Position numbers and translations under genes: made by a program. Of a DNA stretch of 64,000 nt, positions 1 to 10,986 are shown piece by piece. The notes below the pieces were generated by a model. The model was not told the DNA's origin. It saw only the letters and a program-made list of their open reading frames with translations, and did no database searches. Origin of the DNA: Todiramphus chloris collaris (lineage: Eukaryota; Chordata; Aves; Coraciiformes; Alcedinidae); the NCBI GenBank assembly GCA_025345505.1, contig JANVCC010000259.1, positions 717,218 through 781,217 of the forward strand. The letters run 5' to 3'. Position 1 is the first letter of the stretch; each line of letters begins with the position of its first letter.

Positions 1-180
1 CCCATCCCCATCCCCATCCCCATCCCTATCCCTATCCCTATCCCCATCCCCATCCTCATCCTGATCTCGATCCCAATCCCAGTCCCAATCTCATACCCAT
101 ACAATCCCATACCCATCTCATCTCACCCCCATCCTCATCCCATTCTCATTCCCATCCCAAACCCCATCCAATCCTATCCT
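1..180. repeat. Simple repeat (CCCATC)n and variants
   Basis: Degenerate hexamer array of CCCATC, CCTATC and CTCATC units runs up to the splice acceptor at 186-187. As a pyrimidine-rich strand it also serves as the polypyrimidine tract of the next TRIM54 exon. No coding signal is seen in it. Confidence 0.9.
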
Positions 181-187
181 ATCCCAG

Positions 188-2261
188 AGCGAGCTCAGCG
201 ACGGTATCGCCATGCTGGTGGCAGGGAATGACCGCATCCAGGCCATCATCACACAGATGGAGGAGATTTGCCGCACCATTGAGGTGGGGGCAGGGGGCGT
301 CCCCAGGGCCATGCTGGTGGTGGGGACAGAGCCAGGGCAGGGCAGCCCTGAGCCCTGTGGTCCTGTAGGAGAATGGCCGGCGGCAGAAGCAACACCTGGG
401 GCTGCGCTTCGACTCACTGTGCAGCATCCTGGAGGAGCGGAAGAAAGAGCTGCTGCAGACCATCGCGCGGGAGCAGGAGGCCAAGGTGCAGCGTGTGCGG
501 GGCCTCATCCGACAGTACGGAGACCACCTGGAGGCCTCCTCCAAGCTGGTGGAGTCAGCCATCCATGCCATGGAGGAGCCCCAGATGGCTCTCTACCTGC
601 AGGTCTGTATGGGCTGGGTGAGTTGGGGTGTGGAGGTGCAGGACCCTCAATCAGGCCTGGGCAACTGGGAGGCCATGTCCTCCATGGGATCTGGAGCTGC
701 TGCAGGGATCTGTAGTGGGGAACTAGGGGGGCAGGTAGCTCCAGGGGGGGGTCTCAATCTGCCCCCAGGCTGGGGGAGGGGGGTGAGGGGTTGTTTGTGG
801 TCAGCCCAAAGGATTGGGGGCTGCCCCTCGGATGTACTGTTGTGGAGCTGTGGCAGGGGTGACATTTGGGTCCTCGGGACCCAGGTAGCATTTCTCCAGC
901 AAGATACTGACACAATCCCCCCTGCTTTCCTCCACAGCACTCTAAGGAGCTCCTGAAAAAGTGAGTGGGACTGGGGCACACTGGGCTGGGAGGCAAGGGC
1001 AGGGTGAGGGGCAAAGGGCTGGAGAGCAGGTGGGCAGTGGCAGGGTTGGGGGCACAACTGTGGCTGCTCAGGGGCCCCAGGGGTGCTGGAGCCACAGCTC
1101 CTGAGCTCCTCCTGTCCTGCAGGATCACGGACATGTCCAAGGTGTCAATGAGCAGCCGCCCAGAGCCTGGCTATGAGAACATGGACCACTTCTCCATCAA
1201 TGTGGATTGTGTGGCTGAGATGCTGAGGACCATCGAGTTCCAGACAGGTGCTGGTGCCAGAATAAGTGCTGCCATGCCCAGAAGGATGTGGGGCTGCCCG
1301 AGAGCCACCCAGCATGTGGACAAACAAAGCCCCTGGCCACTTCATGTCCTGCATGGGGCTGTGTCTCCTTAGGCACAGGAATGAGGACAACCAGTGCTGG
1401 AGCCCCAGCTGGGTCAGGCCTACCCAGTGCCCTGTCCCAGCTCATGGGCTGGCACGTCCCATGCTAGGGCCAGGCTTGCACTGGGCTGGTCACATCCCTC
1501 CTGGGGTGCCCCGGGCTGCCCACACCATGGGGAGGGAAGGTCCCACCTGACCTGTGTCCTTGCCTGCAGAGCCACTGGGAGAGGATGAGGCAGATGGACT
1601 CGGGGATGGCAGTGAGGCTGCAGCAGATGAGGACCATCTGGACAGCCTGGAGGTGGCTGAAGCCTCGGAGGGTGAGTGTCCAGTGTGTTATGCTGTTCCA
1701 TGCCATGCCATGCCATACTGTAGCATGTCATGCTATGCCTGGCTGCTGGCTTGGCCTTGGGGCTGTGGGGGCAGCTGGGAGTAGCAGAGCCCAGGGGACT
1801 GGAGCTGCTGTACCCATGGAGCAGGGACATGCTATGTCATGTCCAGTGCCATGTGTGTGTGGCGGCGTCATAGCCTGTGTGCAGCTGTGCAGGTCCTGCA
1901 GCGTTTCCGGGCATCCCTGTCACCATCTTGTCACCTGCTTTCCTTCTGCAGATGTGGGGCTGAGGCAGAAGCCAGTGAGTTCCCCCCATGGTGAGACCCT
2001 CATTAGGGCTGAGGGAGGGGGCATGGGACAGGGTCAGGCCATGGGGTGCTGTGGGGCACAGGAGGCACCTCGTGGGGACAGATGAATGGGAATGGGGATG
2101 GGGATGGGGATGGGGATGAGGATGGGGATGGGGATGGGAAGGTTCACACCTCCAAGCCCCCCAGGCTGTGCCTTTCTCTGTGCCTGCAGGAGCTGGGGTG
2201 TGGGTCCTGGGGTCCCCACCGTGTGGTGCTGAGACCACTTTCCCACACAGGTCAGCACTGA
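188..2261 (+). CDS. TRIM54: TRIM54 (MuRF3), 3' coding exons only
   Basis: C-terminal part of a muscle RING-finger E3 ubiquitin ligase that associates with microtubules and the sarcomere (family knowledge). Exons seen: 188-283, 369-602, 938-960, 1123-1247, 1570-1671 and 1952-1974, with a likely last exon from 2190 to the stop at 2259-2261. All but the last join in phase through GT/AG introns. The first two encode the coiled coil, including [18 protein letters not shown]. Exon 1123-1247 encodes the COS-box region ([21 protein letters not shown]). Exon 1570-1671 is the acidic tail ([11 protein letters not shown]). The RING and B-box exons lie left of the window. The extreme C-terminus is uncertain, because an alternative acceptor at 2250 gives no stop before the poly(A) signal. 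The exon core matches TRIM54 better than TRIM55/TRIM63, and neighbouring UCN and MPV17 support this. Confidence 0.88.
2081..2140 (+). repeat. Simple repeat (GGGGAT)n
   Basis: About nine units of GGGGAT with small variations inside the last TRIM54 intron. This is the complementary motif to the CCCATC array at the left edge of the window, so similar hexamer arrays flank both ends of the visible TRIM54 segment. Confidence 0.85.
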
Positions 2262-2373
2262 GCCTCACCATGGGGCAGCATTGGCACCTGCGGCTCACCC
2301 CTGTCCCACCTTGGCAAGCCCCAGCCCTGCTGCTGTGAGTGCCAGCCCAGTGCCAGAGCTGTCCCTTGCTGAC

Positions 2374-2379
2374 ATTAAA
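2374..2379 (+). terminator. TRIM54: Poly(A) signal ATTAAA of TRIM54
   Basis: ATTAAA followed within 20 bases by GTGTGTGAGGATGTTGTCG-type GT-rich sequence. It is the only good signal downstream of the last TRIM54 exon, so cleavage is expected near 2395. Confidence 0.6.
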
Positions 2380-2399
2380 CCGTGTGTGAGGATGTTGTC

Positions 2400-4309
2400 G
2401 CTGGTGTGGTGTGTGGGCTGGGGTGGGCACAGGGGCTGCTCCCCACACATCCCCATACCAGATCCATGGTGTCCAGCCCCCTGTCCCAGTGAGCTCACAG
2501 GACTCCCTGCAAGGGGCTACATCGCGGCCGACCCCACAGCACTGCTCAGCTACAGCAGCCCAGGGTAGGAGCTTTGCACCATGGACCCTGCAAGTGGGGC
2601 TCTGCCCCCCTGCCTGCAGCCCCTGCCTGGGGACTGCAAGTGAACCCCTCCCAGCTCCCCCCCCCACCGAGCCAGACATTGCCTGGGCAGCACTGTCCCC
2701 TGGGTGCTCTGAGCAAACAGCACGGGGCTGAGCTGGCTGAGTACACAGCCAGGAACACCATGCTCAGCACCGAGTCAGGGCCATGTCCCCCGCCCTGCCA
2801 ACTGGGCACCCTGGGAAGGCTGTGGCAGTGATGACTGCGTCACCTGCATTCTTGTGCGCTGCTGTGATGTCATGGCTGATGCAGCAGCTGATGCGTATGG
2901 AGAGGGGTGCCTCACGGGGCGAGGCTGGGGCTGGGCATGTCCCCTGGGCTGCCACCCTGTGGGGCACAGCAAGGGCTGGCTGCTGGGCCTCTCTGGCACC
3001 CCCTGTCCCCAGCAGACCTGGCACCCCACCATTTTGGGGTGCACGATCTTGGAGGATGGGCGCATGGAAGAATGTGAAGCAAAATGCCACCGTGTGGTAG
3101 GTCCTGGCCTACCTGGGCCTGAGTTGCAGTGGGTTCCTGGGAGGCTGAGGGTGCCCTGGCAGCTAACCATGCCTGGACTGTGACAGCAGGACCCTTCCCC
3201 TGCAGCCGTCTGGTTCCTGGCCCAGTCTGGGTCCCTGGGAGCAGGGACACGTGGCCAGGCAGGGGATATGTGGGGACAGGAGTTGGGCTTGTGCAGCCAG
3301 GGAAAGGAGACCCCCCTCAGCTCCCTCCTGGGGTTCAGGGAGCTGGAGCCAGACACCACCTCCCAGGGGCACAGGGGGAAGCACAGGATATAGGGATGCA
3401 AGCTGGGGCAGAGGCCATTCCCATCGGATACCAGGACAGTCTCTCTCCCAAGAGCATAGCAACTCTTAAACCAGGGACAGGGAGCTGGGGCAGTGCCAGC
3501 TGCCCAAGCATGGCAGGGAGGTGGGTGAGAGGAACCAGCACGGTGACTGAGCCAACCTAGTGTGACACCGCAGGGGCTTTGGCTGTGGGATAGGACAGGG
3601 CACCAACACCACTCTCTGTGTGACACATCACCATGTCGCCCCCATGGGATATGGCCAGCATGGCTCCCTGATGGCCTCATGCTGAACACCCAGCCACTGT
3701 AGCTGTGGGCTCCATCCCCACTGTCCATTCAGGGATGTGACATTTACCTTTCCCCACCACTCAGGGATGTCCCCATCGGCCTCCAGAGACACCAGGGAGG
3801 GGTTTACAAGCAGCCCCGGGCACTCTTGAGTACTGGCCCTCAGGGGTTGGGGTATCTCAGGGGAGCCATAGCCAGTTCTCCTCTGGTTTGGATAGCCCCA
3901 TCGCCAGGTGCCCATCACCCCTCTCTGCCCTCTCCAGACATGGTCTGTCTCTTGGGCAGGGGAGTGGGTGCTGTCCTTGACCTTGTACAGCCCAGCCCTG
4001 TCTGATCCCTGGCCTCCTGACACCCTCCCTGCACACACAGGTTTTCAATTCCTCCTTTGTCATCTGTCCCTAATGTGTGTTTATGTTCATCCAGCCTCCA
4101 GGCTGGATCTCCAGCGAGGATTCCCAGCATCTCCAGAACAACCTTTCCAGTACATCCATGTCCCTTCCTTGTCCTGGCTGTGCATCCCTGTGAGCACAGA
4201 CCTGGGAGCCAGTGAGGGTGCCAAGAGTTACTGTTCAGTTCTGGTGGCCCCACCTGAATCTGAACCCGTTGAAGAATGTGAAGGGCAACAGCGACAAAAC
4301 CCTCTATGG
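2400..4309. other. Intergenic, no recognisable gene
   Basis: Between TRIM54 and the first clear CR1 copy. Open frames here (for example the long minus-strand one at 2775-3728) show no domain and reflect GC bias. Human SLC30A3 and DNAJC5G flank TRIM54 on the CAD side; nothing resembling them is present here. Confidence 0.5.
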
Positions 4310-4815
4310 TGACACAGAGCTCCTGCCTCCCAGCAGGACCTTGAGGGGCTGGAGCGTGTCCAGAGAAGGACAATGGATCTGGGGAAGGGGCTGGAGCACA
4401 AGGGTGCTGAGGAGCGGCTGAGGGCCCTGGGCTTGCTGAGCCTGGAGCAAAGGAGGCTGAGGGGAGACCTTCTGGCTCTGACAGCTCCTGACAGGAGGCT
4501 GGCGCCAGGGGGGTCGGGCTCTGCTCCCAAGGAACAAGCCCCAGAACAAAAGGAACCGGCCTCAAGTTGCCCCAGGGCAGGTTTAGGTTGGAGCTGAGGA
4601 ACAATTTCTTGCAGCCCCTGGAGGGTTCCCCAGGGCTGTGCCAGGCTGCCCAGGGCAGGGGTGGAGTCCCCGTGATCCCTGGAGGGGTTTCCAAGCCCCC
4701 CATGGAGCTGTGGTGCTGAGGGCCATGGGTCAGTGGTGCCCTGGCACTGCTGGGGGAGCGGCTGGACTCGATGGCCCTAAAGGTCTCTTCCAACCAAAAC
4801 AATTCTAGGTTTCTA
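4310..4815 (+). mobile_element. CR1 LINE 3' fragment
   Basis: Typical avian CR1 3' end in sense orientation: the GAGCTGAGGAACAATTTCTT block near 4591, the GGGTTTCCAAGCCCCCCATGG block near 4685, and the terminal GGTCTCTTCCAACCAAAACA near 4782 followed by short TTTCTA-like repeats. It is 5'-truncated, as usual for CR1. It belongs to the same subfamily as the copies at 15768, 21715, 26190 and 31070. Confidence 0.9.
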
Positions 4816-5134
4816 GGATTGCAGTTAACAGGACACAGGCAAAATCTGTGTTCTCGTGTGACCTGCACCTCAGGCAGTACAGTCCATGCACAGCCCCATT
4901 ATTTTCCAGAGAACACGGGGAACAAAGGAACCCTGCAGGCATTTCCCAGCGCCCAGATGGAAGAGGTGGAACTGGCAACAGTCCAGGAGAGACAGAAGGA
5001 TATCTAGGTGATGCAGGATCACCCAGGGCAGGCCCACACAGGAACAAATCCAGGCAGGTCTTGAAAGTCACTCAAAGGTCTCTCCCAACATACACAATTC
5101 TGATTCTATGCTTCTGTGACACTGAGCTGGAGAC

Positions 5135-5649
5135 TCAGCATTGACTTGTGGATAGGGCCAACAGCAATCTGTGCTAGGGCGAATGAGCCCCCGTCTTTTT
5201 GTGGCATGGGGAGGTTGTGCCTGCAGAGGCCTGGACAGGTTGGGCCTCCCCAAGTGACCACTGGAACTCCAGGGATGGGCCACAGTGATGCTGGGGTGTC
5301 TGGAGCATCTGCTGCCTGTCCAGGAGCTGGGACTGCTTAGCCCAGAACAGAGTAGGCTCAGAGGGACTGGATCCAGGGGTGTACATCCCACGGGGTACAG
5401 AGCCTTTCTCTTCCCAGTGGTGCCCAATGGCAGGACAAGAGGCGATGAGCCCAAAATGAGACATTGGAGATTCCTCCAAAACTTTTACAAAGTTGTGGTT
5501 GTTTTTGTGTATCTGGGATTTTTTTTGTTGTTGTTTGGTGTTTTTTGAAAAAAAAAAACCTAATAAAACCAAACAAAATAAATAATAATAAAACCACAAA
5601 ACAAACAAACAAACAAACAAAATGCAACAAAAACATCTTTTTTTTTACA
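5135..5649 (+). mobile_element. Degraded CR1 fragment with A-rich tract
   Basis: The stretch near 5408-5490 (TTCCCAGTGGTGCCCAATGG, GACAAGAGGCGATGAGCCCA) matches an internal CR1 3' region in diverged form. It is followed by a T-run, an A-run and AAACAAAC repeats at 5519-5649. It may be two elements; the tail could come from another retroposon. Confidence 0.55.
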
Positions 5650-6296
5650 GTGGGTCTGATCTAACAGGTTGCCTGGATCAGGCTGCCCATGAAGTCTGCA
5701 GTCCCTCCAGCCATGATGTTGTCCATAGCCCCAGTGAGGCAGAATGGCTCTTGGAGCTCCTGGTCTCAGCCCCTGCTTGGGCTAGACCCTGTTGTCCAGG
5801 GCTGTGCCCAGACAATTTTGGAGTATCTTCAAAGAGGGAGGTGCTCTGGAAAACTCCTTTCAGTACAGTCTTTCTTGACAGTACAGGTCCAGATTCCTCA
5901 CACACAGATCGACTTCCCTCTTCCAAAGCCCAGATAGACACAGCCTTGAGCAACCAGCTCCGTCTGCCCCTGTCCTGAGCAGGGGACTGGAGCGAGTGAT
6001 TCCCCAGGCCATCCCACCCTCAGCCATCCTGTGACCACTCCTGAGATTGTCCTCAAGGGCTCATGATTTTCCTCAGCTCCTCCATTCTTCAGTACTGTCT
6101 CTGTCCATACCCCACCTACTAGGTCACTGAAATGGGCTCACTTGGAGTCCAGTGACTGCATCCTGCTGCCAGCCGTGTGGGTGCTGAGCTCCACTGCTTC
6201 ACAGCTGCCACCATCACATACCTGACACCCTCCAGAACCCTCCTTTCCCTCTCCAGTCCAGCTGGGCTTCCCTTCTAGCAGGTATTGGGGACATTG
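5650..6296. other. Intergenic, possible old CR1 remnants
   Basis: 5810-5960 resembles the CR1 segment that reads GGAGTATCTTCAAAGAGGG (here on the plus strand) but is too diverged to be sure. Nothing else is recognised. Confidence 0.35.
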
Positions 6297-6470
6297 TCAT
6301 AAAATCAGAGAATCGTGGAATGTTTTGGGTTGGACGGGATCTTTAAAGGTCATCTAGTCCAATTTCCCCACCCCCCCACTCCTCCACTCCCCACACCCCG
6401 CTGCAAGGAGCAGGGACATCTGCAACTAGAGCAGGTTGAAGGTCCCTGGACGGACCAGGGCCACCCATGA
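6297..6470 (-). mobile_element. CR1 LINE 3' end
   Basis: Reads AATCAGAGAATCGTGGAATG, then TTTGGGTTGGACGGGATCTT, on the plus strand. This is the antisense of a CR1 3' terminus, followed by the AGCAGGGACATCTGCAACTA block. Confidence 0.8.
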
Positions 6471-7020
6471 AGAGGCTGAATCTCCTCTGTGGCTTCATCT
6501 GTGTCCTCCTCTGAGGGGGATCTGAAACACTCCCCACCACAGTGTGCCTCCAGCAGAGCCCCCACCACCAGTGCTGCCATGACCATCCCAAAGGGCCTGT
6601 GCCCATCCTCCCCCATCCCCCTAGCTGTGTTGTGCCAGCAGCTCTGGGGTTGCTGCATGCACAGCTGGGGTCACCCACTCACATCTCCACATGTGGGAGT
6701 AGCACTCTTTTCCCCAGTTGCTGGTGACAAGACACCTGTTGCCCCATCACCCCATGTCCTTGGCCTCCCACCTCACCCATGGCTGCCTTGCCCCAGGGGC
6801 CCCACGGACATCATGGTGTCCTCCTGCCTTCCACTTGGGGGCACCCCCAGCCTGGTGCCCAGGCCCAGTGTGCTTGGGACTGTGTGCCCAGCTGCTCCAC
6901 ACAGCCCTGTCCCAGCCCTGCTCATCCCAGTCCTGGGTCCTACTGAGCCAGTTCCTCTGTTCTCAGTGGACCTGTCCCCACATTCCTGGTGAGCTCTGTC
7001 CACTCCCTCTCCCCACACTC
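6471..7020. other. Intergenic, nothing recognised
   Basis: GC-rich spacer between CR1 debris and the UCN 3' end. No motif, conserved frame or RNA gene was recognised. Confidence 0.4.
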
Positions 7021-7046
7021 GCTCACACCTCAGGTTTCCAACACGT

Positions 7047-7052
7047 TTTATT
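7047..7052 (-). terminator. UCN: Poly(A) signal AATAAA of UCN
   Basis: TTTATT on the plus strand, 234 bases past the UCN stop codon in transcript sense. It is the first canonical signal after the stop. Confidence 0.75.
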
Positions 7053-7285
7053 ACAAAATTGGTGCAGGCCCGTCCCAGAGCAATTCCAGTGCTGGTACCA
7101 CGTCCATTTGTCCCAGTGTCGAGGATGAGGCTGGTGCAGCCTGGTCCTGGTGCCAGTGCTGGTGTCAGTGCTGGTGCCACTGAGTTTACTGGTGCAGCTC
7201 CGAGGGACCCATGGAACGGAGGCTGAGGCTGTGGCCGGACCCCGGCACAGCCCCAGTGGGTCCCGAAGGGGGTCCCGGACGGCTC

Positions 7286-7579
7286 TCAGCGCCCCACGGC
7301 ATCGAGGATGCGACGGTTGCTGTCGGCGCGGGCACGCTGGCTCTGGGCGCGGGCGAGCAACAGGAGGTGCCGCAGGAGGTGGAAGGTCAGGTCGATGGAG
7401 AGCGGCGGCTCGTCCCGCCGCGCCCTCCACGGCCCCGGAGGCGGTGTAGCCAGCGGCGGCCAGAGCGCGGGGCGGTCCTGAGCCCAGGCCGCGGTCGCCG
7501 GGACGGAGCCGTCGGGGCGGGCGTCGGCAGCCGTCGGGCGGGCGAGAAGCAGCAGGAGGGTGAGCAGCGCCTGCCGCAT
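7286..7579 (-). CDS. UCN: Urocortin (UCN) precursor, 97 aa
   Basis: Secreted neuropeptide of the corticotropin-releasing-factor family, a ligand of CRF receptors (family knowledge). The whole precursor is in one exon, as in mammals. The ATG at 7579 follows a CCCCGCAG acceptor ending at 7598, so the 5' UTR is spliced. Residues 1 to about 20 are a leucine-rich signal peptide. The mature 40-residue peptide starts after RAR-R and contains PLSIDLTFHLLR, then ARAQSQR, and ends in DAV. The following G-R-stop supplies the amidation glycine. Unlike human urocortin it has LLLLAR in place of LLELAR and RRILDAV in place of IIFDSV. It lies tail-side of MPV17 on the same strand, as in mammals. Confidence 0.93.
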   Translation of the reverse strand: MRQALLTLLLLLARPTAADARPDGSVPATAAWAQDRPALWPPLATPPPGPWRARRDEPPLSIDLTFHLLRHLLLLARAQSQRARADSNRRILDAVGR

Positions 7580-8006
7580 CCTCAACTCCGGCCGCACCTG
7601 CGGGGCCGAGGACTCAGTGCTACCAGGAGAGACGTCCGGGGCACCGGCCGGCTCCAGAGACTGGGGAGCCCCGAGGGGAGAGGGAGGACACCGGCAGCGG
7701 GGGCCCCGGCCCGCCGTGGGGCCGTCTCGGGAGTGCTAGTGCCCTCTCCCCAGCCGCCCACACCGGTCCACGCTGAGCCCTCCCAGCTCGTGTGCACCGG
7801 CGACTGCCCAGCGCACTGCCCCCGTCCGTACCTATGTGCCGTCTCGTACCCCGTGCAGTTTCCCCGTACCCGTGCACTATCTCGTACCCGGTGAGCTGTC
7901 CCGTGCCCGGTGTGCTGTCCCCGGTCCCCTGTTCCCTCCGGTGTGCTGCTGGTGGAACGAAGCGTGATCCGTCCCGCGGGAGACGAGCCGGCAGCGCGGC
8001 CGGTGG

Positions 8007-8039
8007 TTATATAGGTCCCGGGAGCTCGGGCTGACGTCA
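8007..8039 (-). promoter_or_regulatory. UCN: UCN promoter: TATA box and CRE
   Basis: On the minus strand a palindromic CRE, TGACGTCA (8032-8039), precedes TATATAA (8007-8013) by 18 bases. Transcription should start near 7980, about 400 bases above the coding exon. A possible 5' UTR donor (CCGG|GTACGA) lies near 7885. A TATA box plus CRE is the architecture known for mammalian UCN/CRH promoters and predicts cAMP/CREB control. Confidence 0.75.
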
Positions 8040-8062
8040 GCGCCGAGCACGCACCGACCGGC

Positions 8063-8081
8063 GGGGGGGGGGGGGGGGGGG
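8063..8081. repeat. G homopolymer (19 bases)
   Basis: Uninterrupted G run just upstream of the UCN CRE. The length may not be exact, because such runs are read poorly by sequencers. Confidence 0.8.
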
Positions 8082-8089
8082 TCACCGGG

Positions 8090-10960
8090 ACGGCGGCGGG
8101 GAGCGGGTACCCGGCACTGGGAGCGAGCGTCGGGACGGCGGGGCAACAGGGTAGGCCCTGCTCTCCCCGGTCCCAGGGGGGTACTACCCCCGTTCTATTC
8201 CGTTGCCCACCCACGCGGGGCCGGTGTTAGTGCCGGTGCCGGCAGGTGCCCCGGGACGGGAGCCGTCTGCTGTGCTGCCTCCCGCCGTCCCGGCTGCCCC
8301 CGGACCCCTCGGCTCGCCCCGTTCTCGCTCCCGGCCCGGGCCCCGTTCACCGTGTGCCGCTGTCCGCGGTGCTGAAGGGCCGGGACCGCAGGGAGCGTGC
8401 AGTTTGGGGCACCGCGGAGGGCGGGGCCCCGGGTCCGGCGGAGCGGGGGCTACACCACGGCTCCTGGCGTGGGGCCATCTGGGCGGGCTGCCATAAGCGG
8501 CCGTGTCGATCTGCGACGCCCTGGGCAGGCACTGGGTGCAGCGGTGGGGCCGGTGTGGGGACCCTCGGCCACTGGCACTCACTGACCACCAGCACCCACC
8601 AGTCACCAGCACTCACCAGTCACCAGCACCCACTGGGACACTGGCATCAAACAACCACCAGCACCACAACACCCACTGGCCACCAGAATCATAGCGCCCA
8701 CTGGCCACTGGCACTCACCAGCACCACAGAACTCATCAGTCATTGGCATCCACTGGCCAGTGACACCCACTGGCACAGGATGGGCACACTGGGGTGCACA
8801 CAGCTTGACTGTGGTGGGGCCTGGAGTCATGGTGCCTTAGTCACAGCTGGTGGTGCTGGGGTCAATGCACCGCATGTGACGGGCCTGGGAACCACAGACA
8901 GCCCCGAGCAGCAGTGAGGCACCACCAGCCAACATCCGTGACTCATAGCGCAAGGGCTCTGGAGCTGGCAGTGCTGTGCTGCATGCAGGATGTTCCAGTG
9001 GGCACTGGTCACTCCTGCCAAGTGGTGAGGTAGCTGATGGTGTGACATGCTGCTGGCAGACCCCTGGCACAGACCCCACCCTGCTGCACCATGGTCCTGC
9101 CTGTACGTCCACCCCCTCACCTGCAGACCCCCTGGCAGCACTGTCGTCCTGCCTGCAGACACCCCCCTTCCCTGCAGCCCCCCTGGCAGCACCACCCCCC
9201 CGCCCCAGGCTACCCCCCCCCCCTCACCCCCCCCCCCCCCCCCCCCCGCCCAGAATGCCCTTGCAGCCCTGTGTCTGTTCCTGTGTGTGGAGGGGAACCA
9301 AGCTGACACCCAGCACCAGTGTTGATGCAGGCGCCAAGGTGGGCCCAGAGCAGACTCTTCCCATGGTGCTGGTGTCAGGCAGATCCTGGGGACAGCAGCT
9401 CAGCCTGGCCCCTTGCCCAGCACGTCCCACCCCAGGCTGAACAGGGGTGGTAGGTCACAGCCCTGCCCACAGCCAGGAAGCACACGGTGTCATGCACCTG
9501 TGACATGGATCTGGCATGAAGTCTGGCACCCGGCACCACCTCCCTGTGGCTCTGGGGCAGAGCCCTCAGCAGGAGCTAGGGCTCAGGCCCCCAAGCCCTG
9601 GCAGCCCCTACACTTTCAGACTAGCTGCTCCTTGAGCACAAGTGCCCAGCTTGTGCCATGCCTGCTGTTTGCTTGCTGCCAACATGCCAGGATGGAGCTG
9701 TGAGGGGCTCAGCGTTTCAGGGCTGACAACTCCTCCTGTTCACAGCTTCCCACCAGTGGAACCCACCCTGTGGGCTGGGGAGAGCCTGGGCCAAGCCCTG
9801 CAGCCCCCCACAGTGCCAGAGGCCAGGCTGGGTCCAGTCCCCCAAATCCTCGGTGCCATCTGCAGCCCCATGGCACAGCCCCAGCCCCACATCCAGGTGC
9901 TGCTGGGTGGCTGCAGCTGCAGCCCATTCGTGTTGCTTGGGTGCCAAGGGCCCAGCAGCTGGGGGGGCCTCTGCATCTCCATCCTCCACAGGGTACACTG
10001 AGAGCCTGTGCTGGTTTCAGCTCCCCTGTGCCTTGGGTTGCACCCATCTGCCTGTAACTGCACCCACTCCTGGGTGCGACCAGCATCAGGGTGGGTGGCC
10101 AGGGTGGCATAGAGCAGGCAGGGCAGGAAGGGCAGTGAACCCCCCTCAGCGAGTGCCACGACAGCGACTGGTCAGTGGAGTCCAGCCTGGTTCTGGCAGT
10201 GCATGGGGCCAGCTCCATCTGGCTGCCTGGGTCTGTGAGATCACCCCTCAGGGTACCCTAGCTCTGCTCTGGAGACCCTAGTCAGGTCACACTGGGACAG
10301 GTGCTGCGTGAGCCGGGTCTGCTCACTGCTGGTGCAAGATGAGCCTGGACACGAAAGATGGAGGTGGGTGGCAGCACCATGGGGCTCCTGGTGGCCATGA
10401 CATAGGCAGATGTGACCCCATCACAGCCCCAGCTCCAGCCCTCACCAAACCTTTCTGCACTGTCCCTTCAGATGCACAGCCCCACAGTGAGCACGTCATA
10501 AGCCCTGGCAGGGTCCTGCACTCACTGCCTGTGTCCACTGCATGCAGCTCGCCCTGTCCCACTGTCCAGCAGTGGCAGAGGCACCTTCACAATGCATGGA
10601 ACAGTCACAGTGGGACCTGGTGACCCTCTAAGCCATCATCCACCCTCTGCCAGAGCCCCCTCCTTGGGGCAGCCAGGATTCCTACACCCAGCAACCCACA
10701 CTACTCAGCACCACAGTGCCCAGCTCCATGGCCAATACCAGCCCTGTGGCCACCTGCTCAGATCCTCGGGGAAGAGGCAACGATCAGAGCCATCCATTGG
10801 CTCCAGGGCCCTGCTGGTTGAGTGAGAAGTGCTGGGTCCCCACCTCATCCCACCAAGGGGACAGGGCTGACAGCAGCTCTGCAAGCACAGGGGCAAGTGG
10901 GCTGAGACCATTTCTGCCCAGCCGTAGGGTGGGACAGAGGGCCAGAAGCTCACATTACAA
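8090..10960. other. UCN-MPV17 spacer, no gene recognised
   Basis: CpG-rich up to about 8550 (UCN upstream region). It then holds a CACCAGCACC minisatellite and a C-rich tract (about 9150-9250) with a homopolymer of about 20 C. Remaining open frames show no domain. A noncoding transcript cannot be excluded. Confidence 0.45.
8569..8785. repeat. Degenerate minisatellite of CACCAGCACTCACTGGC type
   Basis: About a dozen imperfect units of 15-20 bases built from CACCAGCACC, CACTGGCCAC and CACTGGCA. The units are irregular in spacing, so it is not a CRISPR-like array. Confidence 0.7.
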
Positions 10961-10980
10961 GAAATTAGTTAAAACTACCA

Positions 10981-10986
10981 TTTATT
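10981..10986 (-). terminator. MPV17: Poly(A) signal AATAAA of MPV17
   Basis: TTTATT on the plus strand, 536 bases beyond the MPV17 stop in transcript sense. This implies a 3' UTR of about 0.55 kb (10960-11521). Confidence 0.75.

Noticed and set aside
2820..2905. CRE-like cluster (GATGACTGCGTCACC, GTGATGTCATGG) suggesting a promoter
   Set aside because: No CpG island, exon or gene lies beside it; isolated motif matches are expected by chance.
2775..3728. Long minus-strand open frame (317 codons) after TRIM54
   Set aside because: No domain or family resemblance, composition follows GC bias, and overlapping frames on both strands are equally open.
3900..4309. Possible extension of the 4310 CR1 copy or a separate element
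   Set aside because: Some CR1-like words, but too diverged to place a boundary or family.
8569..8785. Regular-looking repeats that might suggest a CRISPR-like array
   Set aside because: Units are degenerate, spacers are not unique, and the genome is vertebrate; it is a minisatellite.
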